Shown here: in pieces, positions 45,687 to 54,996 of the stretch | Layout: each line of letters starts with the position of its first letter | How positions within the stretch are numbered: the stretch's first letter is position 1 | Origin: Streptomyces sp. NBC_01551 | Lineage (GTDB): Bacteria; Actinomycetota; Actinomycetes; Streptomycetales; Streptomycetaceae | NCBI RefSeq assembly: GCF_026339935.1 | Contig: NZ_JAPEPX010000001.1 | Coordinates: 2,819,001 to 2,883,000, forward strand | DNA length: 64,000 bases | Direction of reading: 5' to 3' | Position numbers and translations under genes: made by a program | Notes under the pieces: generated by a model | Seen by the model: only the letters and a program-made list of their open reading frames with translations | Database searches by the model: none | What the model was told of the DNA's origin: nothing

Positions 45687-45836
45687 ATGAGGGGACGCGG
45701 GCGGGCGGACGGCACGGCTCCCGGGTGGGGTGTTCGGCGCGTCCTGCGCCGTCCGGCGGGATCGCGCGCGGACACTGCTGCGCACCGGCCTCATCGTCCC
45801 GCCCCACGCCGAACCGTCAGGAGCCGCCGCCCATGA
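45687..45836 (+). CDS. candidate 49-aa upstream ORF overlapping the murQ start
   Basis: An Arg/Pro-rich frame starting MRGRGRADGTAPGWGVRRVL. TAGGTT (45674-45679) ends 7 nt before the ATG, like the leaderless starts nearby. Its TGA (45834-45836) overlaps the murQ ATG as ATGA. It could be a leader ORF that couples translation to murQ, or chance in a GC-rich leader. The protein itself looks non-functional. Confidence 0.3.
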   Translation: MRGRGRADGTAPGWGVRRVLRRPAGSRADTAAHRPHRPAPRRTVRSRRP

Positions 45837-46765
45837 CCGCGTCGTACGCCGAACTCCGCGCCCAGCTCGACACCCTGACCACCGAGGCGTTCCGCCCCGA
45901 GCTGGCCGGCATCGACCAGATGCCCACCCTCGACATCGCCCGCGTCATGAACGCCGAGGACGCCACCGTCGCGGCCGCCGTCGCGGCGCGGCTCCCGGAG
46001 ATCGCCGCCGCCATCGACGCGATCGCCCTGCGGATGGCACGCGGCGGCCGGCTCGTCTACGCCGGCGCCGGCACCGCCGGGCGGCTCGGCGTGCTCGACG
46101 CCAGTGAGTGCCCACCCACCTTCAACACCGACCCCGCCCAGGTCATCGGCCTGATCGCGGGCGGCCCCGGCGCCCTGGTCAGGGCCGTCGAAGGCGCCGA
46201 GGACTCCGAGGAGCTCGCCGCCGCGGACCTCACCGCCCTGGCGCTGACCGAGGCCGACACCGTCATCGGCGTCTCCGCCTCCGGCCGCACCCCGTACGCG
46301 ATCGGCGCGGTCGAGTTCGCCCGTACCCGCGGCGCCCTCACCGTCGGGCTCTCCTGCAACGCCGCCTCCGCGCTCGCCGCGGCCGCCGCGCACGGCATCG
46401 AGGTGGTCGTCGGCCCCGAGCTGCTGACCGGGTCCACCCGCCTGAAGGCCGGCACCGCGCAGAAGCTGGTGCTCAACCTGATCTCGACCATCACGATGAT
46501 CCGGCTCGGCAAGACGTACGGGAACCTCATGGTCGACGTACGCGCCTCCAACGAGAAGCTGCGCGCCCGCTCCCGCCGCATCGTCGCGCTGGCGACCGGC
46601 GCGCCCGACGCCGAAATCGAGGCCGCGCTCGCCGCGACCGGCGGCGAGGTCAAGAACGCCATCCTCGTCATCCTCGGCGGCGTCGACGGCCCCACCGCGG
46701 CCGAGCTCCTGACCGCCTCGGGCGGGCACCTGCGCGACGCCCTCGCCCACCGTGCGGACAGCTGA
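45833..46765 (+). CDS. murQ: N-acetylmuramic acid 6-phosphate etherase
   Basis: A 310-aa SIS-domain lyase that cleaves MurNAc-6-phosphate to GlcNAc-6-phosphate and D-lactate. Seen are GRLVYAGAGTAGRLGVLDAS, ECPPTFNTDP with the catalytic Glu region, GVSASGRTPYAIGAV and GSTRLKAGTAQKLVLN. ATG 45833 has AGGAG 9 nt upstream. Eight nucleotides separate its stop from the PTS EIIBC ATG, so they form an uptake-and-cleavage operon for cell-wall sugar. Confidence 0.95.
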   Translation: MTASYAELRAQLDTLTTEAFRPELAGIDQMPTLDIARVMNAEDATVAAAVAARLPEIAAAIDAIALRMARGGRLVYAGAGTAGRLGVLDASECPPTFNTDPAQVIGLIAGGPGALVRAVEGAEDSEELAAADLTALALTEADTVIGVSASGRTPYAIGAVEFARTRGALTVGLSCNAASALAAAAAHGIEVVVGPELLTGSTRLKAGTAQKLVLNLISTITMIRLGKTYGNLMVDVRASNEKLRARSRRIVALATGAPDAEIEAALAATGGEVKNAILVILGGVDGPTAAELLTASGGHLRDALAHRADS

Positions 46766-46773
46766 GGATGCCG

Positions 46774-48318
46774 ATGCCCACGGACAAGAACCGCGCCACC
46801 GCCGCCGCGATCCTCCCCCTGGTCGGCGGCCCGGACAACATCACCTCCGTCGCCCACTGCATGACCCGCCTGCGCATCGGCCTGCGCGACCGCTCGCTGG
46901 TCCAGGACGAGGCGCTCAAGGCCGTCCCGGCCGTCCTCGGCGTCGTCGACGACGAGACGTACCAGATCGTGCTCGGCCCGGGGACCGTCGCCCGCGTCAC
47001 CCCGGAGTTCGAGGCCCTGGTGAAGGAGGGACAGGGCGTACAGGGGGCGGAGGGGGGACCAGGCGGAGGCGAGGGACAGGCAGGACAGCAGCGGCAGCCG
47101 GAGGCATCACCGCGACCCGTCACCGCCGCCGACCTCGCCGACCGCGGCGCGGCGCTGAAGGAGGCCCGGAAGGCCCGCAACGCCACCCCGCTCAAACTGT
47201 TCCTGCGCCGCATCGCGAACATCTTCGTCCCGCTGATCCCCGCGCTGATCGGCTGCGGCATCATCGCGGGCCTGGGCGGCGTCCTGACAAACATGGCCTG
47301 GCTGCCCGCCCTGGTCCCCGCGCTCGCCGCCATCGCCTCCGGGTTCATGTCCCTCATCGCCGTCTTCGTCGGCTACAACACCGCCAAGGAGTTCGGCGGA
47401 ACGCCGATCCTCGGCGGCGCCGTCGCCGCGGTCATCGTCTTCCCCGGTGTCGCGAAGATCGACGCCTTCGGCCAGCACCTCTCCCCCGGCCAGGGCGGCG
47501 TCCTGGGCGCGCTGGCGGCCGCGTACCTCGCCGTCCGCGTCGAGCGGCTGTGCCGCAGGTGGGTCCCCGAGGCCCTGGACGCCCTGGTCACCCCGACCCT
47601 CACCGTCCTGGTCTCCGGCTTGGCCGCCCTCTTCGGGCTGATGTTCCTCGCCGGTGAGGTCTCCGCCGCCATCGGCACCTTCGCCACCTGGCTCCTCGCC
47701 CACGGGGGCGCCTTCGCGGGACTGGTCCTGGGCGGCCTCTTCCTCCCGCTCGTCATGCTGGGCCTGCACCAGGCCCTGATCCCCATCCACACCACCCTGA
47801 TCGAGCAGAACGGGTACACCGTCCTGCTCCCGATCCTCGCCATGGCCGGCGCGGGCCAGGTCGGCGCCGCCATCGCCGTCTACGTCCGCCTGCCGCGCAA
47901 CCGCTCGATCCGTACGACGATCAGGTCCGCGCTCCCGGCCGGCTTCCTGGGCGTCGGCGAGCCGCTGATCTATGGCGTCTCCCTTCCGCTGGGCCGCCCC
48001 TTCGTCACCGCCTGCGCGGGCGGGGCGGCCGGCGGGGCGTTCGTCGGCCTGTGCAACCAGATGGGCGTGGCCTTCGGCTCGACCGCGATCGGCCCGTCGG
48101 GGTGGGCCCTGTTCCCGCTGCTGGACGGCCGGTCGGGGATGGGCCTCAGCCTCGCGATCTACGGGGGCGGGCTGGCGGTCGGGTACCTGGTGGGGTTCGT
48201 CGCCACGTACTTCTTCGGCTTCACCGGGCAGATGCTGGCCGAACTCGACACCGACCCGGATCCGGCGTCCACGACGCCGACCGCTGCCGAGCCGACCCGC
48301 CAGCCGGCCCTGACCTGA
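46774..48318 (+). CDS. PTS EIIBC permease, probable MurNAc transporter
   Basis: A 514-aa fused PTS permease. Residues 1-80 are a glucose-family EIIB domain with the phosphocysteine in VAHCMTRLRIGL (Cys29). A Gly/Gln linker follows, then an EIIC membrane domain with ~10 helices and the conserved GVGEPLIYGVSLPL motif. ATG 46774 lies 6 nt after GAGG; ATG 46768 abuts it. Partners EIIA/HPr/EI are elsewhere. Coupling to murQ argues for MurNAc (MurP-like) import. Confidence 0.88.
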   Translation: MPTDKNRATAAAILPLVGGPDNITSVAHCMTRLRIGLRDRSLVQDEALKAVPAVLGVVDDETYQIVLGPGTVARVTPEFEALVKEGQGVQGAEGGPGGGEGQAGQQRQPEASPRPVTAADLADRGAALKEARKARNATPLKLFLRRIANIFVPLIPALIGCGIIAGLGGVLTNMAWLPALVPALAAIASGFMSLIAVFVGYNTAKEFGGTPILGGAVAAVIVFPGVAKIDAFGQHLSPGQGGVLGALAAAYLAVRVERLCRRWVPEALDALVTPTLTVLVSGLAALFGLMFLAGEVSAAIGTFATWLLAHGGAFAGLVLGGLFLPLVMLGLHQALIPIHTTLIEQNGYTVLLPILAMAGAGQVGAAIAVYVRLPRNRSIRTTIRSALPAGFLGVGEPLIYGVSLPLGRPFVTACAGGAAGGAFVGLCNQMGVAFGSTAIGPSGWALFPLLDGRSGMGLSLAIYGGGLAVGYLVGFVATYFFGFTGQMLAELDTDPDPASTTPTAAEPTRQPALT

Positions 48319-48365
48319 CCTGACCCGACCTGACCGCCACGCGGCCGCCGTCGCGCGGCCTGCCG

Positions 48366-48410
48366 CCCGGTCACGGCGAAGACCGGCCGAGGGCCGTCGC
48401 CGTGACCGGG
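48366..48410. terminator. bidirectional terminator between PTS EIIBC and trpF
   Basis: Perfect 14-bp arms CCCGGTCACGGCGA (48366-48379) and TCGCCGTGACCGGG (48397-48410), loop 17 nt, between convergent genes. Confidence 0.75.
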
Positions 48411-48486
48411 CCGAGGGCGTCCGGGCGTCCGTCGTCCGTGAGTCCGGCGTCCGGGAGTCGATCCCGGCGCTGTCGCGCCAGTAGGC

Positions 48487-49104
48487 CTATCCCCGCGCGG
48501 CCTCGATGAAGGCCCGGATCAGATCCGGCGACTTCACCCCGCGCTCGCGTTCCACCCCGCTGGAGACGTCCACGCCCCACGCCCCGGTGGTCTCGACGGC
48601 CCGCCGCACGTTGTCCGGGGTCAGTCCGCCCGCCAGCAGCCAGCGGCCGCTCGGCGCGGTGAACCCGGCCGCCGCCCAGTTCCACGGCTTGCCCGAACCC
48701 GGGTCCGGGGCGTCGATCAGCAGCAGGTCCTCCCCGTACTCCCCGCACCGCTCGACGTGCCGGGCGGTGGCCCGCAGCAGCGTGCGGCCCTCGGCGCGCA
48801 GCGCCTCGTAGTACTCGGGACCCTCGTCGCCGTGCAGCTGGACCCCGCGCACGCCGCCGGCCTCGGTCAGCCGGCGCACCTCGTCCACGGACTGCCCCCG
48901 GAACACCCCGACGGTGAGCACCGAGTCCGGCACCCGCGCCGCCAGCTCGCGCGCGACGGAGGCCTCGACGGTGCGCGGACTCCCCGGCGCGAACACGAAC
49001 CCGACGGCCCCGGCCCCGGCGGCCACCGCGGCATCGACGTCCGCCCCGGTCTTCAGCCCGCAGATCTTGATGAACACGTCCGCCACATCCGCCACGTCAG
49101 TCAT
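48487..49104 (-). CDS. trpF: phosphoribosylanthranilate isomerase
   Basis: A 205-aa (beta/alpha)8 enzyme for step three of tryptophan synthesis. The general base Cys is in FIKICGLKT and the acid Asp near the C-terminal GVDVSSGVE; the phosphate loop is LLAGGLTPDNV. It stands alone, away from other trp genes. The N-terminus MTDVADVADVF carries a small DVADVA repeat before the usual FIKICG start; GTG 49077 is an alternative start that would remove it. Confidence 0.92.
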   Translation of the reverse strand: MTDVADVADVFIKICGLKTGADVDAAVAAGAGAVGFVFAPGSPRTVEASVARELAARVPDSVLTVGVFRGQSVDEVRRLTEAGGVRGVQLHGDEGPEYYEALRAEGRTLLRATARHVERCGEYGEDLLLIDAPDPGSGKPWNWAAAGFTAPSGRWLLAGGLTPDNVRRAVETTGAWGVDVSSGVERERGVKSPDLIRAFIEAARG

Positions 49105-49162
49105 GCCAGCAGTCAACCACCGTCCGCGCCGTCCTCAAGATCGGTCCCACACAATGGGCGCC

Positions 49163-49573
49163 ATGGACATCACGACCGGCGGCGCGGACGCCGCACTCGA
49201 CGCACGGCTGAGCAAGGAACTCGACGCCTTCAACCTGAAGGCGACCGAAGGCCACGAGCAGGCGGAGTTCACGGTCCGCGTCAACGACGCGGACGGCGAG
49301 CTGGTCGCCGGCCTCAGCGGCTGGACCTGGGGCGACTGCGCCGGCATCGAAATGGTCTGGGTCCGCGAGGACAGCCGCGGCGGCGGCTGGGGCGCCCGGC
49401 TGCTGTCCGCCGCCGAGACCGAGGCCCGTGCCCGCGGCTGCCGCACCGTCCTGGTGTCGTCCTTCACCTTCCAGGCCCCGGCCTTCTACGCCCGCCACGG
49501 CTACGCGGAAACCACCCGCGTCCCCGGCTTCCCGGCCGGCCACGAGGACGTCTACTTCCTCAAGCGGCTCTGA
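49163..49573 (+). CDS. GNAT-family N-acetyltransferase
   Basis: A 136-aa GNAT. It starts MDITTGGADAALDARLSKEL; the acetyl-CoA loop is WVREDSRGGGWGARLLSAAE and the C-terminal part TFQAPAFYARHGYAETTRVP. The substrate is unknown. I chose ATG 49163 since CACAAT (49150-49155) ends 7 nt before it; ATG 49154 overlaps that hexamer. Divergent from trpF. Confidence 0.87.
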   Translation: MDITTGGADAALDARLSKELDAFNLKATEGHEQAEFTVRVNDADGELVAGLSGWTWGDCAGIEMVWVREDSRGGGWGARLLSAAETEARARGCRTVLVSSFTFQAPAFYARHGYAETTRVPGFPAGHEDVYFLKRL

Positions 49574-49655
49574 CCGCGGGGCCCCGCGCCCTTTACGGCT
49601 CCCCCGCCGCCCGGTTACCTGGAAGGGACGGGCACGAGCCACGGGGGGGGCGGGC

Positions 49656-50321
49656 ATGGCGCGCTGGCACGGCGGGTGGGGGCGGGGGCTCTGGCGGACC
49701 GCGGTGGCGGTGGCCGCGCCGCCGCTGGCCGCCGGTCTGGCGTTCGGCGTGGCCCGGGAGTCGGCGTACGGCTCGCTCGGCACCCTGGGGTTCCTCCTCG
49801 GCGGGCTGCTGCTGCCACTGGTCCTGCTCGGCGGGCACGCCGCCGTTGCCGGGCGGCGCGAAGCCCCGCTCATCGCCCTGTCCGCCGTCCCGGCCGGCCT
49901 CGGCGCCCTGCTCGCCCTGGCGTCCGTGGGGCACGGCGCGCTCGAAGAGCGGGGCATCGAGATCAGCTGCGTCGTGCTGGAGGTCACCGAGCACACCGAG
50001 ACCGAGACCTCGATGGACAGCCAGGGCCACTGGAGCACCACGACCCGCACCTCCTACGACCACCGCCTGGACTGCCCCGCGGGCGGCCCGGCCCACCTGG
50101 ACTCCCCCTCGCGGCTGGCGAAGGAGGGCGAGGCCCTGCCCGTGCTGTACGACCCGCAGGGCAAGGTCTCCGCGCGCGCCGCCGGCGACGTGCACGCCTG
50201 GGGCCTGCGCACCGCGGCCCTGGTGGCGGTCGGGACCGCCGTGCTCATGGGGCTGGCCGGCGGCGTCCGGGAGGCGTACGAGAAGCGGCACCGCACGCCG
50301 CGGCGGGCGAAGCGGCGGTGA
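49656..50321 (+). CDS. DUF3592-like membrane protein
   Basis: A 221-aa protein, MARWHGGWGRGLWRTAVAVA. Three N-terminal hydrophobic segments, then a beta-rich extracytoplasmic part (EISCVVLEVTEHTETETSMD, TSYDHRLDC, LPVLYDPQGKVSAR), a last helix and a basic tail. The layout resembles DUF3592. A G-rich stretch precedes the ATG in place of a clear ribosome binding site. Function unknown. Confidence 0.72.
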   Translation: MARWHGGWGRGLWRTAVAVAAPPLAAGLAFGVARESAYGSLGTLGFLLGGLLLPLVLLGGHAAVAGRREAPLIALSAVPAGLGALLALASVGHGALEERGIEISCVVLEVTEHTETETSMDSQGHWSTTTRTSYDHRLDCPAGGPAHLDSPSRLAKEGEALPVLYDPQGKVSARAAGDVHAWGLRTAALVAVGTAVLMGLAGGVREAYEKRHRTPRRAKRR

Positions 50322-50326
50322 AACGC

Positions 50327-50369
50327 CCGAGGGCGGCACCCCTTCGCGTGGAAGGAGTGCCGCCCTCGG
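50327..50369. terminator. bidirectional terminator between DUF3592-like gene and groEL
   Basis: Perfect 13-bp arms CCGAGGGCGGCAC (50327-50339) and GTGCCGCCCTCGG (50357-50369), with an inner CCTTC/GGAAGG stem. Confidence 0.8.
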
Positions 50370-50412
50370 TACGAGAACAGCCGATCAACCGGTGGCCGGA
50401 GCCAGAGGCGGA

Positions 50413-52173
<1,761 letters not shown>

Positions 52174-52196
52174 TCACCGGCCCGGTCCTCGTCTGG

Positions 52197-52222
52197 TAGC
52201 ACTCTCACCAGGAGAGTGCTAA
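52197..52222 (-). promoter_or_regulatory. CIRCE operator 1 (HrcA site) of groEL
   Basis: TAGCACTC-N9-GAGTGCTAA. The 8-bp arms are perfect and the spacer is the canonical 9 nt. It lies at or just after the predicted transcription start. Confidence 0.9.
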
Positions 52223-52228
52223 CGCCAA

Positions 52229-52257
52229 TGATTAGCACTCGACCCCTCCGAGTGCAA
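52229..52257 (-). promoter_or_regulatory. groEL promoter
   Basis: On the minus strand TTGCAC (52252-52257), a 17-bp spacer, and TAATCA (52229-52234). It overlaps the second CIRCE element. Confidence 0.5.
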
Positions 52258-52258
52258 G
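52232..52258 (-). promoter_or_regulatory. CIRCE operator 2 of groEL (imperfect)
   Basis: TTAGCACTC-N9-GAGTGCAAG. The left arm is perfect CIRCE; the right arm has two mismatches (CAAG for CTAA). It overlaps the -35/-10 region, with its centre ~36 bp from the first element. Confidence 0.75.
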
Positions 52259-52348
52259 CGGCTTCGGGCAATGCCCGCCCACCGGGACGGTGCCGCACCG
52301 GCACCCGCGACGGCGCCGCGACCGCGCCGGGCAGACGCCGGACAGACG

Positions 52349-52392
52349 TACGAGGGGCCCACCTCCCGTGTCCGGGATGTGGGCCCCTCGTA
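52349..52392 (-). terminator. terminator after the small cold-shock gene
   Basis: Perfect 14-bp arms TACGAGGGGCCCAC (52349-52362) and GTGGGCCCCTCGTA (52379-52392), loop 16 nt, ~32 nt downstream of the csp stop. Confidence 0.8.
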
Positions 52393-52424
52393 TGTAAGTG
52401 CGTCGGTGGTCGATCGCTCTCGGA

Positions 52425-52631
52425 CTAGCCGGCGGCGAGCTTGACCATGTCCGCCTGCGGACCCTTCTGGCCCTGCGAGATCTCGAACTCGACCCGCTGA
52501 CCCTCTTCAAGGGTGCGGTACCCGTCCATCTGGATGGCGCTGTAGTGGACGAACACATCCGCACCACCGTCGACCGCGATGAAGCCGTAGCCCTTCTCCG
52601 CGTTGAACCACTTGACGGTGCCCTGAGCCAT
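52425..52631 (-). CDS. cold-shock protein (CspA/ScoF type)
   Basis: A 68-aa single-domain Csp starting [20 protein letters not shown], with RNP1 (KGYGFI) and RNP2 (DVFVHYSAI). GGGGAG lies upstream of the ATG. The leader is ~90 nt from the predicted promoter at 52721-52748 and contains a hairpin at 52663-52681. RNA chaperone; paralogue of the longer Csp at 29047-29430. Confidence 0.96.
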   Translation of the reverse strand: MAQGTVKWFNAEKGYGFIAVDGGADVFVHYSAIQMDGYRTLEEGQRVEFEISQGQKGPQADMVKLAAG

Positions 52632-52662
52632 GCCTAACTCCCCTATTACTGGCCCTTGCGCA

Positions 52663-52681
52663 GGACCGCACTTCGCGGTCC
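52663..52681 (-). promoter_or_regulatory. hairpin in the csp 5' leader
   Basis: GGACCGC-ACTTC-GCGGTCC, a perfect 7-bp stem with a 5-nt loop, located about 20 nt upstream of the ribosome binding site. Confidence 0.4.
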
Positions 52682-52720
52682 CGGGTCAGAACTTGCGCCG
52701 GAACGCCTCGACCGGGGCTG

Positions 52721-52748
52721 AATGTATCCGCACCGCTGCTGTCTGCAA
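52721..52748 (-). promoter_or_regulatory. promoter of the small cold-shock gene
   Basis: On the minus strand TTGCAG (52743-52748), a 16-bp spacer and TACATT (52721-52726). The surroundings are unusually A/T-rich for this window. Confidence 0.45.
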
Positions 52749-52964
52749 CAGGTCAATCCGACGAGAATTCTGGCCAGGGAGAAAGTTTGAAATAGAGTGA
52801 AAATCTGGCATCTTCCCGGGCAACTCGGGCCCGGCATATCTCACCAATGCCCCATACCGCGCTTGCATATTGACTCAATGTCAACCCTCACGCGACCCGT
52901 TCATATGCGGCGGGCAAGAACAGCGGAGGGGACTTCCCCAACTCTACCGCGCCCAACCAAGCAG

Positions 52965-53000
52965 AATTGCCCCCTCCGTTTATTAACGGAGGGGGCAATT
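52965..53000 (-). terminator. terminator of the thrC-cysO operon
   Basis: Perfect 16-bp arms AATTGCCCCCTCCGTT (52965-52980) and AACGGAGGGGGCAATT (52985-53000) with a 4-nt loop, 48 nt downstream of the cysO stop. It is the strongest hairpin in the window. Confidence 0.88.
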
Positions 53001-53047
53001 TCGTTTACGCGTGCCACCTGGAGAAGCGGCGGGGGCCTCGTGAAGGC

Positions 53048-53326
53048 TCAGCAGCCGCCCGCGACGGCGGGAATGATCGAGACGCCCGCACCGTCCGGCG
53101 TCACCGCGTCCAGACCGCCCTCGAAGCGCACGTCGTCGTCGTTGACGTAGACGTTCACGAAGCGGCGCAGCTTGCCCTGGTCGTCCAGGACGCGAGCGGC
53201 GATGCCCGGGTGGTTCTGCTCCAGCGACGCGATGACCTCGGCCAGGTTCGCGCCCTCGGCGGCGACCTCGGCCTGCCCGCCGGTGTAGGTGCGCAGGATG
53301 GTGGGGATGCGGACGTTGACGCTCAT
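53048..53326 (-). CDS. cysO: CysO/MoaD-type sulfur-carrier protein with a Gly-Gly-Cys C-terminus
   Basis: A 92-aa beta-grasp protein, MSVNVRIPTILRTYTGGQAE, with RRFVNVYVNDDDVRFEGGLD. This is very close to mycobacterial CysO, which donates sulfur as a C-terminal thiocarboxylate. CysO ends in Gly-Gly; here the read-through is VAGGC then TGA, checked codon by codon at 53048-53065. The extra Cys would have to be removed before activation. It lies 35 nt downstream of thrC under a SAM riboswitch. The symbol is by similarity. Confidence 0.85.
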   Translation of the reverse strand: MSVNVRIPTILRTYTGGQAEVAAEGANLAEVIASLEQNHPGIAARVLDDQGKLRRFVNVYVNDDDVRFEGGLDAVTPDGAGVSIIPAVAGGC

Positions 53327-53361
53327 GGAGCTACTGCCTTTCCGGGTGCGGGAGAAGAAGA

Positions 53362-54636
53362 TCAGGCGAGGCCGGCGGCGCGGAACGCGTCCAGGCTCGG
53401 GCGGATGGTGGCGGTCTGCCCGCTGTCCGCGGCCACCGCCTCCAGGGTCTTGAGGCCGTCACCGGTGTTGAGGACCACGGTGGTCAGCGCCGGGTCGAGC
53501 TGCCCGTTCTCGATGAGCTTCTTCGTCACGCCGACGGTCACGCCGCCCGCGGTCTCGGCGAAGATGCCCTCGGTCTGCGCGAGGATCTTGATGGCCTCGA
53601 CGACCTGCTCGTCGGTGACGTCCTCCACGTAGCCGCCGGTGCGGCGGGCGATGTCCAGGACGTACGGGCCGTCCGCCGGGTTGCCGATCGCCAGCGACTT
53701 GGCGATGGTGTTCGGCTTCTGCGGGCGGACCACGTCGTGGCCGGCCTTGAAGGCGGTGGAGACCGGGGAGCAGCCCTCGGCCTGGGCGCCGAAGATCTTG
53801 TACGGCTTGTCCTCGACCAGACCGAGCTTGACCAGCTCCTGGAGCCCCTTGTCGATCTTCGTCAGCTGGGAGCCGGACGCGATCGGGATGACGATCTGGT
53901 CCGGCAGCCGCCAGCCGAGCTGCTCGCAGATCTCGTACGCGAGGGTCTTGGAGCCCTCGCCGTAGTACGGGCGCAGGTTGACGTTGACGAATCCCCAGCC
54001 CTCGCCCAGCGGGTCGCCGATGAGCTCGGAGCAGAAGCGGTTGACGTCGTCGTAGTTGCCCTCGATGCCGACGAGGTCGCCACCGTAGACACCGGCCATG
54101 ACGACCTTGCCCTGCTCCAGGTCGTGCGGGATGAACACGCAGGAGCGGAAGCCGGCGCGGGCGGCCGCGGCGCCGACGGCGCCGGCCAGGTTGCCGGTGG
54201 AGGAGCAGGACAGGGTGGTGAAGCCGAAGGCGCGGGCGGCCTCGACGGCGATGGCCACGACGCGGTCCTTGAAGGAGTGCGTCGGGTTGCCGGAGTCGTC
54301 CTTGACGTAGAGCTTGCCGGTGACGCCCAGCTCCTTGGCCAGGTTCTCGGCATCCACGAGCTTGGTGAAGCCCGGGTTCAGGCTGGGCTTGGAGGCGACG
54401 TCCGCCGGGACGGGCAGCAGCGGCGCGTAGCGCCAGATGTTGTTGGGGCCGGCCTCGATCGCGGCCCGCAGGGCCGCCGGGTCGCCGGTCGGGAGCTCGT
54501 AGGCCACTTCCAGCGGCCCGAAGCACTCGACGCAGGCGAAGATGGGGCCGAGCTCGAAGCGGGTACCGCACTCGCGACACGAAAGGCCGGTGGCAGGTCC
54601 GAGGTCGACAGAGGTGGCAACAGTCTGTGCAGCCAT
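53362..54636 (-). CDS. thrC: threonine synthase family PLP enzyme
   Basis: A 424-aa PLP enzyme. The PLP lysine is K123 in NPTHSFKDRVVA; SSTGNLAGAVGAAAARAG binds phosphate. An N-terminal Zn ribbon has C20/C23 and C35/C38. The expected reaction is O-phosphohomoserine to threonine. The start MAAQTVATSVDLG (ATG 54636) follows AAAGGG; upstream in-frame ATGs fall inside the riboswitch. It is cotranscribed with cysO. Streptomyces usually have another thrC in the hom-thrB cluster, so this copy may have a different job. Confidence 0.93.
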   Translation of the reverse strand: MAAQTVATSVDLGPATGLSCRECGTRFELGPIFACVECFGPLEVAYELPTGDPAALRAAIEAGPNNIWRYAPLLPVPADVASKPSLNPGFTKLVDAENLAKELGVTGKLYVKDDSGNPTHSFKDRVVAIAVEAARAFGFTTLSCSSTGNLAGAVGAAAARAGFRSCVFIPHDLEQGKVVMAGVYGGDLVGIEGNYDDVNRFCSELIGDPLGEGWGFVNVNLRPYYGEGSKTLAYEICEQLGWRLPDQIVIPIASGSQLTKIDKGLQELVKLGLVEDKPYKIFGAQAEGCSPVSTAFKAGHDVVRPQKPNTIAKSLAIGNPADGPYVLDIARRTGGYVEDVTDEQVVEAIKILAQTEGIFAETAGGVTVGVTKKLIENGQLDPALTTVVLNTGDGLKTLEAVAADSGQTATIRPSLDAFRAAGLA

Positions 54637-54655
54637 GATGGCGAGGCCCTTTCTC

Positions 54656-54809
54656 CTCATCTTCCCCATGGCGCACTTCGCCATGAGACGGAATTGGCAC
54701 CTTCCCTAGCCGGGGACCCCGCTGACGTCGCTGTGTGCGCGATCGCGAGAACCGACTGGAGGGTTGCCGGGGCTTCAACGGGCCGTGTCCCTCTGCCCCT
54801 CTGGATGAG
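54656..54809 (-). ncRNA. SAM-I (S-box) riboswitch upstream of thrC-cysO
   Basis: On the minus strand the S-box core is complete. P1 5' strand CTCATC (54804-54809) pairs with GATGAG (54656-54661). Between them are AGAGGGGCAGAGGGA, GGCCC-N3-GAAGCCCCGGCAACC, GGTGCCAATTCC, and the P4 hairpin CATGGCG-N5-CGCCATG (54667-54685). The P1 3' strand runs directly into GAGAAAGGG, the ribosome binding region of thrC, so SAM binding could block translation. Confidence 0.9.
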
Positions 54810-54996
54810 CGGTATGGCACCGGCACACGCGCTCTGTGGCGCGCCGGTGCGTTTGTGCGCGGGGACCCCGGCATGCGGTGGTCCTTCGCGTTGTTCAAGA
54901 CTGTAACCGAAGGTGCGGGCGGTTGAGACAGCCGTCCGAACCGCGAGATGGATCACTTTTCGGACGAAACCACGGATGAACCAGGGAGTGCAGAAC
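54810..54996. other. region between the riboswitch and gpgS
   Basis: No gene. It holds the thrC promoter (minus-strand TACAGT at 54900-54905 as a possible -10) and, for gpgS, TTGAGA at 54923-54928 as a possible -35. Both are weak calls. Confidence 0.4.

Noticed and set aside
52797..53150. A 117-codon + strand frame over the thrC-cysO terminator
   Set aside because: It spans the strong terminator and is antisense to cysO; no ribosome binding site or family.
54735..54926. A 63-codon + strand ORF inside the riboswitch region
   Set aside because: It is antisense to a conserved SAM riboswitch, which explains the sequence.
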